Below, in pieces: positions 36,155 through 44,365 of a stretch of DNA of 64,000 bases. Source of the DNA: Bradyrhizobium hipponense (GTDB lineage Bacteria > Pseudomonadota > Alphaproteobacteria > Rhizobiales > Xanthobacteraceae); NCBI RefSeq assembly GCF_008123965.1, contig NZ_VSTH01000019.1, positions 102,916-166,915 of the forward strand, read 5' to 3'. The notes under the pieces were generated by a model. That model saw only the letters and a program-made list of their open reading frames with translations, ran no database searches and was not told the DNA's origin. Every line of letters starts with the position of its first letter. The first letter of the stretch is position 1. The translations under genes and the position numbers were made by a program.

Positions 36155-37392
36155 AGCATGTCACGTTGCCGGTATCGCCGAAAACCGTCCACTGGGGCTA
36201 TTTCTCGAAGAAGGTCAGCCCGGCCCTGACGCTGCGCTCCGGCGATCGCGCCACCATCGAGACGCTGACCCATCACGCCAACGACGATTACGAGCGCATG
36301 ATCGCGGGCGATGCCGGCGCCGAGAGCGTGTTCCAGTGGACGCGCGAGCACAAGGCAGTGGCGCGCCGCGGCTCAGGCCCGGTCGAAGGACCCTTCATCC
36401 GCGGCGCAGGCGAGGGGATCGGCGTGCATCTTCTGACGGGACCGGTCGCGATCGAAGGCGCCGAGCCCGGCGACATCCTGGAAGTCCGCATCCTCGACGT
36501 CCGGCCGCGGCCGAGTTGCAGCGCCTGCCATGCCGGCCGCTGCTTCGGCTCCAACGTCGCCGCGAACTGGGGCTTTCACTATCACGATCTGATCGAGGAG
36601 CCGAAGCCGCGCGAAGTCATCACCATCTTCGAGCTCGACACCTCCGGCGAGCCCTACGCGAAGGCGGTCTACAACTACGTCTGGGCGCCGCAGACCGATC
36701 CCGACGGAATCGTGCATCGGACCATCGATTATCCCGGCGTCCGCGTCGACCACGCCACCATCAAGAAGCGCGAGAACATCCTCGCCAGGGTGAAGGTGCC
36801 CGCACGATTGCACTTCGGCACCATGGGGTTGGCGCCATCGGAAGCCGACTTCGTCAGCTCGATCCCGCCAAGCTATACCGGCGGCAACATCGACGACTGG
36901 CGCATCGGCAAGGGCGCGCGAATGTTCTATCCGGTCGCAGTCCCCGGCGCCTATTTCTCGGTTGGCGATCCCCATGCCGCGCAAGGCGACAGCGAGCTCG
37001 GCGGTACCGCGATCGAGACCTCGCTCACCGGCGACTTCGAATTCATCCTGCACAAGAACGCCGACCTCGCCGGCACCAGCCTCGAAGGTCTCGACCATCC
37101 GATGCTGGAGAGCGATCAGGCCTGGTCGTTCTACGGCTTCACTTATCCGAACTATCTCGCCGCGCTCGGCGCCGACGCGCAAACCGAGATTGCCAACCAT
37201 TCCAGCCTCGATCGTGCGATGCGCGATGCATTCCGCAAGCTCCGGCGCTTCCTGATGACTGTGCATCACCTGAGCGAGGACGAAGCGATCTCACTGCTGT
37301 CGGTCGGCGCCGATTTTGGCGTGACCCAGGTGGTCGATGCCAATTGGGGCGTCCATGGCACTATCCGCAAGAACATCTTCCGGTGCGACTAA
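36151..37392 (+). CDS. Acetamidase/formamidase family protein
   Basis: 413 aa FmdA/AmdA family hydrolase releasing ammonia from short amides. Family phrases are VHWGYFSKKVSP near the N-terminus, RGAGEGIGVHLLTGPV, PGDILEVRILDVRP, and the conserved SVGDPHAAQGDSELGG near residues 270-285. A CSACHAGRCFGS segment near 130 adds three cysteines that the paralogous domain downstream lacks. ATG 36151 is coupled to the tiny ORF. The C-terminus (DFGVTQVVDANWGVHGTI) is intact. Substrate is unknown; formamide and acetamide are family precedents. Confidence 0.88.
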   Translation: MKHVTLPVSPKTVHWGYFSKKVSPALTLRSGDRATIETLTHHANDDYERMIAGDAGAESVFQWTREHKAVARRGSGPVEGPFIRGAGEGIGVHLLTGPVAIEGAEPGDILEVRILDVRPRPSCSACHAGRCFGSNVAANWGFHYHDLIEEPKPREVITIFELDTSGEPYAKAVYNYVWAPQTDPDGIVHRTIDYPGVRVDHATIKKRENILARVKVPARLHFGTMGLAPSEADFVSSIPPSYTGGNIDDWRIGKGARMFYPVAVPGAYFSVGDPHAAQGDSELGGTAIETSLTGDFEFILHKNADLAGTSLEGLDHPMLESDQAWSFYGFTYPNYLAALGADAQTEIANHSSLDRAMRDAFRKLRRFLMTVHHLSEDEAISLLSVGADFGVTQVVDANWGVHGTIRKNIFRCD

Positions 37393-37402
37393 TTCTCCGC
37401 CT

Positions 37403-37507
37403 CGTCATTCCGGGGCGCGCGCAAGCGCGAACCCGGAATCCATCGGGCGCAGAGACGGTGGTGAAATGGATTCCGGGTTCGACGCTTTGCGTCGCCCCGG
37501 AATGACG
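37403..37507. repeat. Bradyrhizobium-type palindromic repeat
   Basis: CGTCATTCCGGGGCG (37403-37417) pairs with CGCCCCGGAATGACG (37493-37507), and AACCCGGAATCCAT pairs with ATGGATTCCGGGTT inside it. It separates the first amidase gene from the promoter of the regulator-amidase fusion and could end transcription from the transporter operon. Confidence 0.75.
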
Positions 37508-37631
37508 AGCAGTGCGTCAATTCGAACCCATCATGCTCCAACACGTTGAAGGACAGTCCGTTTTCGAGATGAACACGTGAAAAGCGGAGACCATTTACGG
37601 CCTGTCGCTGCGACGGATGACCGCGTGCGTC

Positions 37632-37647
37632 TGGCACAGAGGTTGCT
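37632..37647 (+). promoter_or_regulatory. Sigma-54 (RpoN) promoter of the regulator-amidase gene
   Basis: TGGCAC-agagg-TTGCT matches the -24/-12 consensus with GG at 37633-37634 and GC at 37645-37646, ten bases between. Only the base after CAC differs from the common G. Transcription should start near 37658, 18 bases before ATG 37676. This implies control by an enhancer-binding protein such as NtrC; no clear NtrC site was found upstream. Confidence 0.65.
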
Positions 37648-37675
37648 TCGATCGACTGCAATCTGGGTCGATCCA

Positions 37676-40006
37676 ATGAGCTTCCGTCCCTTCACGAGCG
37701 AATCCTACGCGCAAGACGACCGCCCCGAAGCCTGGCGGGACGTGCTGGCCGCCGTCGGCCTGCAACCCGCTACCGGCCATTCCTTCTTCGACGGGCACGC
37801 CACGGCGTCGCATCGCCGAGCCGCGGGCGTCGCGCTGACGCGTATGGCCGCGGGCGCGCAGAGCATCGGTCCATTTGCGCAATCGCACGAAGACCTTCTG
37901 ATCGCGCTGATGCCGGTCGAGGACGGCATGGTGCTGAAAAGCGCCGGCGGTCATCGCATCGTCCCGGTCGGCCATCTCGTGCTGCTGCCGCGTAGCGGGG
38001 ATTGGAGCATCGTGTTCCAGCGCGACATGCGCGCGATCGTGCTGTCGGTGACCTCGGAGGCGCTGCATGGGCGCCTCTCGGGCAAGCCGCGGCTCGGCGA
38101 GCCCCGGGTCGTTCCGCCCAGTGGCTTCGCCGATGTGTTCGCGCGCCTCCTCGATGTCACCGCACGCACGCTCGACACCCTGAGCGATGCCGAATGGAAT
38201 GCGGTCGCGCAAAGCCTCGTCGATCTGCTTTTGACGCTCGCGCATCAATTGGCGGCCTCAACGTCCGATGCCGGATCGAGCGCAACACAGGCTGCACTGC
38301 TGCACCGGATCTGCCAGACCATCGAACGCCGGCTCGACGATCCCGAACTGGTGCCGGCGCGCGTCGCGCAGGCTGAGGGGATTTCCGAGCGCTATTTGCA
38401 AAAGCTGTTCGAGACGGTCGGCGATAATTTCACCCACTATGTCCGCGAACGCCGGCTGCAGCGCGCCTGGGCCGATTTGTCCAATCCGTCCGAGGCGCAT
38501 CGCTCGATCTCGGAGATCGCCTATGCCTATGGCTTTGGTGATTCCGCGCATTTCAGCCGCGCCTTCCGCCACCGCTTCGGCCTGCCGCCGCGCGAGTTCC
38601 GCCAGCAGGAGGCGGAACGAGCGACCTTGCAGCAAATCACCGGTCAGCGTGGTTGGCCGCAGGAGGCGCTAGCGCAACTCCGCGCGCATCAGGCGGGTGC
38701 GGAGGTGCGCAGCAACATCTGCCGCGCTGATTCCGATGAGCCGAGAACGGCTGGACGCCAGCACCATCATCTTCCGACCGAGACCAGCCGCATCCATTGG
38801 GGCTATTTCAGCCGCTCGCTCTCGCCGCAGCTCGAAATCGCCTCGGGCGATACCATCACCATCGAGACGCTGACCCAGCACGCCTCCGACGATCCCGAGT
38901 TGATGATCGCGGGCGATGCTGCGGCCGAAAGCGTGTTCGGCTGGACAGCCGACAGGAAGAACGTGGATCGCCGCGGCGCCGGCCCGATGGACGCCAGCGT
39001 GTTCGGCCGCGGCGCCGGCGAGGGATTTGGCGTCCACATCTGCACGGGACCTGTGGCAGTGAAGGACGCCCAGCCCGGCGACGTGCTGGAGGTGCGCATC
39101 CTCGATATCGTGCCGCGTGCGAGCCGCCATCCGAAACATGCAGGTCGCGTATTCGGCTCCTCGGTCGCGGCCTGGTGGGGCTATCACTACGACGAATTCC
39201 TTTCAGGGCCGAAGCCCCGCGAGGCCGTGACGATCTACGAGATCTTCGACGATACCGACGCGCCGCATGCCCGCGCGCTCTATTCCTACCGCTGGGAGCC
39301 GCAGACGGATCCCTTCGGCGTCGTGCACGCCATTTACGACTATCCCGGCGTTCCCGTCGTATCAGGCACGGTGAAGCGCCGCCATGACGTGCTCGACGGC
39401 ATCCGCATTCCCCTGCGTCCGCATTTCGGCGTGATCGCGGTGGCGCCGCGTGAGGTCGATTTCATCGACTCGGTGCCGCCGTCCTATTTCGGCGGCAATC
39501 TCGACAATTGGCGGCTGGGGAAGGGGGCGGCCGTCTATCTTCCGGTGTCTGTTCCCGGTGCGCTCTTGTCGGTCGGCGATCCCCACGCCGCGCAGGGCGA
39601 TGGTGAATTGAGCGGCACCGCGATCGAATGCTCGATGACCGGCACCTTCGAGGTGATCCTGCACAAGAAGGCCGACCTCGCCGGCCGCCCCTTCGCCGAT
39701 CTCAGCTATCCCTTGATTGAGACCGCGACCGAATGGGTGCTGACCGGATTCAGCCATCCCAACTATCTCGCCGAGTTCGGCGCGCAAGGCCAGAGCGAGG
39801 TCTACGCCAAATCCTCGCTGGACCTCGCCATGAAGGACGCGTTCCGGAAGATGCGGCGTTTCCTGATGAACGTGAAGGGCCTGAGCGAGGATGAGGCGAT
39901 CGCGTTGATGTCGGCGGCGGTCGATTTCGGGGTGACCCAGGTGGTCGACGGTAATTGGGGCGTGCACGCGATCATCAGCAAGCGCATCTTCCAGGACGCC
40001 CCTTGA
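37676..40006 (+). CDS. AraC-family regulator fused to an acetamidase/formamidase
   Basis: 776 aa single chain from ATG 37676. Residues 1-190 resemble the AraC-binding-like sensor domain (SFRPFTSESYAQDDRPEAWR). Residues 208-310 are a complete AraC double helix-turn-helix: AQAEGISERYLQKLF, then ISEIAYAYGFGDSAHFSRAF and RHRFGLPPREF. After a linker of about 55 residues the FmdA/AmdA domain begins at RIHWGYFSRSLSP near 370 and keeps SVGDPHAAQGDGELSG near 632-647 and an intact end. It is a clear paralog of the amidase just upstream. The frame is open to GTG 37577, but that start lies upstream of the sigma-54 promoter's predicted transcript. It may sense an amide and control its breakdown. Confidence 0.85.
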   Translation: MSFRPFTSESYAQDDRPEAWRDVLAAVGLQPATGHSFFDGHATASHRRAAGVALTRMAAGAQSIGPFAQSHEDLLIALMPVEDGMVLKSAGGHRIVPVGHLVLLPRSGDWSIVFQRDMRAIVLSVTSEALHGRLSGKPRLGEPRVVPPSGFADVFARLLDVTARTLDTLSDAEWNAVAQSLVDLLLTLAHQLAASTSDAGSSATQAALLHRICQTIERRLDDPELVPARVAQAEGISERYLQKLFETVGDNFTHYVRERRLQRAWADLSNPSEAHRSISEIAYAYGFGDSAHFSRAFRHRFGLPPREFRQQEAERATLQQITGQRGWPQEALAQLRAHQAGAEVRSNICRADSDEPRTAGRQHHHLPTETSRIHWGYFSRSLSPQLEIASGDTITIETLTQHASDDPELMIAGDAAAESVFGWTADRKNVDRRGAGPMDASVFGRGAGEGFGVHICTGPVAVKDAQPGDVLEVRILDIVPRASRHPKHAGRVFGSSVAAWWGYHYDEFLSGPKPREAVTIYEIFDDTDAPHARALYSYRWEPQTDPFGVVHAIYDYPGVPVVSGTVKRRHDVLDGIRIPLRPHFGVIAVAPREVDFIDSVPPSYFGGNLDNWRLGKGAAVYLPVSVPGALLSVGDPHAAQGDGELSGTAIECSMTGTFEVILHKKADLAGRPFADLSYPLIETATEWVLTGFSHPNYLAEFGAQGQSEVYAKSSLDLAMKDAFRKMRRFLMNVKGLSEDEAIALMSAAVDFGVTQVVDGNWGVHAIISKRIFQDAP

Positions 40007-40037
40007 AAAGCGCGCCTTAGAACCAAGGATAACCAAC

Positions 40038-40421
40038 GTGAAATTCCACATGATCAGCGGCGGACCGAAGCCGGTCGCGCCCTTCAGCCACGCCGTCGAG
40101 ACCGGCGGTTTTGTTTTCGTCACCGGCCAGATGCCGGATACGCCGCAAACGCCGGGCGTGCTGCCCGACGGTATCGTCGCCCAGACGCGTGCGGTGATGG
40201 AGAACCTGAAGGTGGTGCTCGCCGGTCTTGATCTCGGCCTCGAGCACGTCGTGATGGCGCGCATCTATCTGACGCGCTTCAAGGAGGACTACGCCGCGAT
40301 GAACGAGACCTACCGCGCGTTCTTCGCACCGGGCCGGCTGCCGGCCCGGACCTGCGTCGGCGTCACCGGGCTTGCTTATGACGCGCTGATCGAGATTGAC
40401 CTGGTCTGCCGGCGGCCGTGA
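40038..40421 (+). CDS. RidA/YjgF family protein
   Basis: 127 aa small protein of the family that hydrolyses reactive enamine/imine intermediates to ketones and ammonia. It includes VFVTGQMPDTPQTPGVLPDG, QTRAVMENLKVVLAGLDLGL and the active-site arginine region LPARTCVGVTGLA. Start is GTG 40038 with AAGGAT eight bases upstream. It lies 31 bases after the fusion gene and is probably on the same sigma-54 transcript. RidA paralogs in catabolic clusters often act as amidohydrolases or deaminases in that pathway. Confidence 0.85.
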   Translation: MKFHMISGGPKPVAPFSHAVETGGFVFVTGQMPDTPQTPGVLPDGIVAQTRAVMENLKVVLAGLDLGLEHVVMARIYLTRFKEDYAAMNETYRAFFAPGRLPARTCVGVTGLAYDALIEIDLVCRRP

Positions 40422-40429
40422 GGCGGGCT

Positions 40430-41130
40430 CCAATCCGTTGTGCTGCCCGTCGGACAAAACACCCAAACTGCGGGTCAATCCGCCTGAGCAAAAACATTCC
40501 GCTTTACCGAAATTCGGCTTTGGCGTATTTGTGCTGCACCTCATCCCCAGTCAGAGGGGCGTATCGCGATCGTCACGAAACGCGGGGTGAGCCGTGGTGG
40601 ACGCTGGCAGCACTGGCGCGATAGGCATCGCAGGGCGGGAGACCGTGAGCGATCGCGTCGCGCGCACGACCGGTGCGGTCAGCGTACGGTAAAACCGTGT
40701 CGTCCTGGCGCCCGGGGTCTGTGCGTCAAGTCTTGCGGTGACGCGTGCTGCCCGACCGGGTAAACGCATCAGCTATCTGCAAGGCGACGGGGGCAATAGT
40801 GCATCGCTCCCCGGGGAGAGCTCGGCATAAGCCGTAAAACCACTGCGCAGGGAAGGCCGGTTGTTTTGGCTTCACCTGTATGCCGCTGTGCAATTTTTTT
40901 GTAGCGCGTATTCGCACAGTGGACCGCGGGTGCCAGCCGGCACCCGGTCTTCCCTGCGCCCTGACAAGAGGGAGCCGTGATCAAGCAAAGCTCGGGCGAA
41001 GCAAGCCGCGAGGATGTAGAATTATGTCCACGACTGAGGATCACGTTGGTAGAGAGCGGCAGTGCCCCACGCTCCGTCGTTGCGAGCGCAGCGAAACAAT
41101 CCAGAAACCCTCCGCGGAAAGATGACGAAT
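40430..41130. repeat. Probable large dispersed Bradyrhizobium repeat, non-coding
   Basis: 774 bases (40422-41195) hold no convincing gene. The text is strongly reminiscent of a sequence that occurs many times in Bradyrhizobium genomes and is often mis-annotated as short proteins (for example minus-strand MRLPGRAARVTARLDAQ near 40769). The motif GTCGTTGCGAGCGCAGCGAAACAATCCAG at 41078-41106, paraphrased here as the 'cgttgcgagc...caatccag' element, is shared in form with the sequence at the window end. Boundaries are approximate and rest on recall. Confidence 0.5.
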
Positions 41131-41195
41131 TCGTCCTTTGCAAGCGCAAGCGGCTTTGTTATACGCAGCCGCGCGCGAACGTCGGTTCGCCCTTT

Positions 41196-41270
41196 TCCTC
41201 GGTAGCTCAGCGGTAGAGCATCCGACTGTTAATCGGATGGTCGCTGGTTCGAATCCAGCCCGGGGAGCCA
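41196..41270 (+). tRNA. tRNA-Asn (GTT)
   Basis: 75-nt cloverleaf. Acceptor TCCTCGG/CCGGGGA, discriminator G and encoded CCA to 41270. Anticodon stem TCCGA/TCGGA with loop CTGTTAA and GTT at 41228-41230; T-arm CTGGTTCGAATCCAG. Confidence 0.96.
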
Positions 41271-41485
41271 AATTCTACCGTTATTTCAATGGGTTGCTGC
41301 CGCATGCTGATGCGATGCGCGATGCTGCTGCAGCACTGTCTGAATTGTGCATCGTGCCGAATTGGCTATGGAATCGCGCATCAAACAGATGTGTGTGGCG
41401 GCGCCGTCGCGCCATGAGGCCGGCGCCAAATCGACTCAATTCAGATCGAGCGTTGCAGTGCCGGACCCAACGGAGCTGATTCCGC

Positions 41486-41665
41486 ATGCGAGACATCCAG
41501 GTCGACCACTTCCAGCTTGCCCCCTCGATCCTGCCGTCCGGCATTCCTGAGCTCAGTGACGATGAATGCGTCGCGCGCCTTGCGCGTGCCGTCGAGACAC
41601 CGGATTCGACACGGCTGGACGAGGTCGCCGCCCTGATCGGCCGCCTCGCAGTCGCGATCGAATAG
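41486..41665 (+). CDS. Small hypothetical protein, 59 aa
   Basis: ATG 41486 follows GGAG by about ten bases. The product starts MRDIQVDHFQLAPSILPSGI, continues PELSDDECVARLARAVE and ends with a helix, LDEVAALIGRLAVAIE. It is acidic and soluble, with no signal peptide. GC at third positions matches the neighbours, which supports coding. It is followed by pcm 137 bases later. No function can be assigned. Confidence 0.5.
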   Translation: MRDIQVDHFQLAPSILPSGIPELSDDECVARLARAVETPDSTRLDEVAALIGRLAVAIE

Positions 41666-41802
41666 GCGTTCCGGCCGCTCATGCCGTGAGCCGCGCCGAC
41701 CTCGTCTTGCGGGGCAACGGACGTGTTGCGTTTTCGTGGAGCCTGTTCCAAAGATGCCGCCAAATTTCGTCCGCGGCATCGTCCGCATTGCAGGGTCCGC
41801 AA

Positions 41803-42465
41803 ATGTCCGGTTTCTCGACCGCGCGCCTAAAAATGGTCGATGGCCAGGTGCGCACTAGTGACGTCACCGATCGCCGCATTCTTGATGCCATGATCGCAGT
41901 TCCCCGCGAGGCCTTCGTGCCCGCCGGCCGACAAGCCCTGGCCTATCTCGATCTCGACCTCGACGTGAGCGAAGGCGCCGCCAAGCGGTTCCTGATCAAG
42001 CCGGCGCTGACCGGCAAGCTGCTCCAGGCCGCCGAGATCGGCGAGGGCGACAACGTGCTGGTCGTCGGCTGCGCCACTGGCTACCTCGCCGCGCTGACCG
42101 GCAAGCTCGCGCGCCAGGTCACTGCCACCGAATGCGATTCGGCCCTTGCCGCGAAGGCCAAGGATGCCGTTGCCGCCCTCGGGCTTGCCAACGTGACCTG
42201 CAAGGCTGCTGCCTGCGCCGACGGGGATGCGGCTGCTGCTCCCTATGACGTGATCGTCCTCAATGGCGCCACCGAAGTGACGCCGGAAGGGCTGTTCGGT
42301 CAGCTCAAGGAGGGAGGGCGTCTGGTGGGAGTCTCGGCCGAATCCAAGCCGCCACGGGCCGTGATTGTCACCCGTTCCCACGGCGAATTCGGCTATCGGG
42401 CGCTGTTCGATGCCGCAGCCCCGGTCCTTCCCGGGCTGGAACGGGCTGCCTCCTTCGTCTTCTGA
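41803..42465 (+). CDS. pcm: Protein-L-isoaspartate O-methyltransferase family protein
   Basis: 220 aa SAM-dependent methyltransferase that would start repair of isoaspartyl residues. The N-terminus MVDGQVRTSDVTDRRILDAM and FLIKPALTGKLLQ are typical of the alphaproteobacterial form; the SAM site is VLVVGCATGYLAALTGKLA, with Cys replacing the usual Gly in the first loop. It has a short C-terminus. Like others next to tolC in alphaproteobacteria, it is diverged from E. coli Pcm, so activity on isoaspartate is likely but unproven. Confidence 0.8.
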   Translation: MSGFSTARLKMVDGQVRTSDVTDRRILDAMIAVPREAFVPAGRQALAYLDLDLDVSEGAAKRFLIKPALTGKLLQAAEIGEGDNVLVVGCATGYLAALTGKLARQVTATECDSALAAKAKDAVAALGLANVTCKAAACADGDAAAAPYDVIVLNGATEVTPEGLFGQLKEGGRLVGVSAESKPPRAVIVTRSHGEFGYRALFDAAAPVLPGLERAASFVF

Positions 42466-42552
42466 AGGCCCAAAAGACCGTTTCGGCCCCGTAAAATCCC
42501 GTTCTGAATCAGAAGTGTGGCCGGGATGCTGCACGTGAAGAGTTTCCACTGA

Positions 42553-42572
42553 GAACCACCCTCAGGTGGTTC
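42553..42572. terminator. Perfect hairpin between pcm and the tolC-like gene
   Basis: GAACCACC-ctca-GGTGGTTC, eight pairs with a four-base loop, 90 bases after the pcm stop. No T-run follows, so it may be a processing or regulatory hairpin rather than a classical terminator. Confidence 0.35.
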
Positions 42573-42662
42573 CGTCGCGCTTGACCCCGTCCTATGTTGC
42601 TACGGGGCAACGACTCCACTCGGATACGTAACCAGGCTCGCGGGCACGAGCTTGGCGTTAGA

Positions 42663-44066
42663 ATGAACGGAATTTCACGGATGCATGGGGTGAAGCTCTT
42701 CACCGGAGCTGCGGTTTCGGTCCTGCTGATGGCGTTGGCTGCGCCGACGCCTGCCTTGGCGGACACGATCGAGGGCGCGTTGGTGCGCGCCTATCAGAAC
42801 AATCCGCAGCTCAACGCGCAGCGCGCCCAGGTGCGCTCGACCGACGAAAACGTGCCGCAGGCCTTGTCGGGCTACCGGCCCAAAGTTTCGCTGACGGCGA
42901 GTGGCGGCTATCAATACCAGGATCAGCAGAGCTCGGTGGGGGGTGCCCCGTTCCACGGGCCCACGGCGCCCCGCAGCGTCGGCGTGACCGCCTCGCAGAC
43001 GCTCTATAACGGCAACATCACCGGCAACCGGACGCGCGCTGCGGAGAGCCAGGTTTCCGGTGCCCGCGAAGCGCTGCGCAGCCTCGATCAGAGCGTGCTG
43101 CTCCAGGCTGCCACGACCTACATGGACTATCTTCGCGATGCTGCGACGCTCGAAGTCCAGCGCAGCAACGTGCGCGTGCTCGAGCAGACGCTGAAGCAAA
43201 CGCGCGATCGCTTCAACGTCGGCGAAGTGACGCGGACCGACGTCGCGCAATCGGAAGCGCAGCTGGCTGCCGGCAGGACGCAGGCGCTCACCGCCGAAGC
43301 GAATCTCAACACGACGCGCGCGAACTTCCGCCGCGTCATCGGCAACGAGCCGGTGAACCTCGCGCCGGGCTCGCCGGTCGACCGGTACCTGCCTCCGACG
43401 CTCGCCGCGGCCGTCGAGCTCGGCCTGATCGAGAATCCCAACGTCACGGCCGCAATGTTTGGCATCGACGTCAATTATTTGCAGGTCAAGGTCGCCGAAG
43501 GTGCGCTGTTGCCGACGGTCACGCTGCAGCTTAACGCCACGCGTGCCGACGAGCAGTCCCTGATTCAATTCAGGTCAAACAGCGCATCCGCTATCGCGCA
43601 GGCCAATTGGCAGCTCTATGACGGCGGCAATCAATATTCGCTGATCCGCCAGTCTAAGGAAAACCTGGCGCAGCAGCGTCTCAATCTCGAAACGACTCGC
43701 GATCAGGCTCGTGCGACCGTCGTGCAGTGGTGGGGCTCGTTGCAGGCCGGCAAGGCGCAGGTGCAATCCGCGCAGGCGCAGGTGACGGCGTCCGAGATCG
43801 CGCTGAACGGCGTGCGCGAAGAAGCCAAGGCCGGTCAGCGCACCACCCTCGACGTGCTCAACGCGCAGCAGGCGCTGGTCAATGCGCGAGTCGCATTGGT
43901 TACCGCGCAGCATGACCGGGTCGTTGCATCTTATAACGTTCTGTCCGCCGTCGGCCGTCTGTCGCCGCAGGTGCTCGGCCTTGGGACCTCGGTTTACGAT
44001 CCCAGCGTGCACTACCATCAGGTCCGCGACAGCTGGGCCGGCGTGCGCACGCCCGACGGACGCTGA
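42663..44066 (+). CDS. tolC: TolC family outer-membrane protein (type I secretion)
   Basis: 467 aa outer-membrane channel. A signal peptide (LFTGAAVSVLLMALAAPTPA, then LADT) is followed by two long helical repeats: IEGALVRAYQNNPQLNAQRA, and VAQSEAQLAAGRTQALTAEA; EARAGQRTTLDVLN-type text (EEAKAGQRTTLDVLNAQQAL) marks the second. It would join inner-membrane type I exporters or RND pumps. ATG 42663 gives the normal signal; the frame is open further upstream without support. The pcm-tolC-popZ-valS order is common in the group. Confidence 0.9.
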   Translation: MNGISRMHGVKLFTGAAVSVLLMALAAPTPALADTIEGALVRAYQNNPQLNAQRAQVRSTDENVPQALSGYRPKVSLTASGGYQYQDQQSSVGGAPFHGPTAPRSVGVTASQTLYNGNITGNRTRAAESQVSGAREALRSLDQSVLLQAATTYMDYLRDAATLEVQRSNVRVLEQTLKQTRDRFNVGEVTRTDVAQSEAQLAAGRTQALTAEANLNTTRANFRRVIGNEPVNLAPGSPVDRYLPPTLAAAVELGLIENPNVTAAMFGIDVNYLQVKVAEGALLPTVTLQLNATRADEQSLIQFRSNSASAIAQANWQLYDGGNQYSLIRQSKENLAQQRLNLETTRDQARATVVQWWGSLQAGKAQVQSAQAQVTASEIALNGVREEAKAGQRTTLDVLNAQQALVNARVALVTAQHDRVVASYNVLSAVGRLSPQVLGLGTSVYDPSVHYHQVRDSWAGVRTPDGR

Positions 44067-44078
44067 TTGCCGCAATCA

Positions 44079-44108
44079 GGTCGGCCTCGCGAATAGCCGA
44101 GGCCGACC
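44079..44108 (+). terminator. Strong hairpin after the tolC-like gene
   Basis: GGTCGGCCTCG (44079-44089) pairs with CGAGGCCGACC (44098-44108) around an eight-base loop, twelve bases past the stop. A smaller hairpin, TGATTG-ccg-CAATCA, lies just before it. The tail GGCGGTTTGCTTG is only moderately T-rich. Likely the transcript end of tolC. Confidence 0.55.
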
Positions 44109-44365
44109 GGCGGTTTGCTTGCAATCGTCAAATTCCCTGACATAGCCTTGCCAAGAAGTTGCGGGTCGATTCGCCCGTGCCCGGCGTCGTTTGCGCAAAG
44201 GTCGGGTGCCGGGGATAGGGCGCACGGCCGTACGTTGCGCCGTGATCTGGGGACAAGTCTGGCTGTCACGATGAAAATGTCGGGCCGCCGGTCCGGAACC
44301 GGCCAATCCTGGCGCGCTTGGTGTAAAATAACGCATGCGAGGGCGTTGAGGATGTGGAGTCGGAG

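Noticed and set aside
40769..41149. 126-codon minus-strand ORF in the tRNA-Asn upstream region
   Set aside because: Lies in what appears to be a dispersed non-coding repeat; such ORFs are repeated mis-annotations, with no ribosome site or conserved domain.
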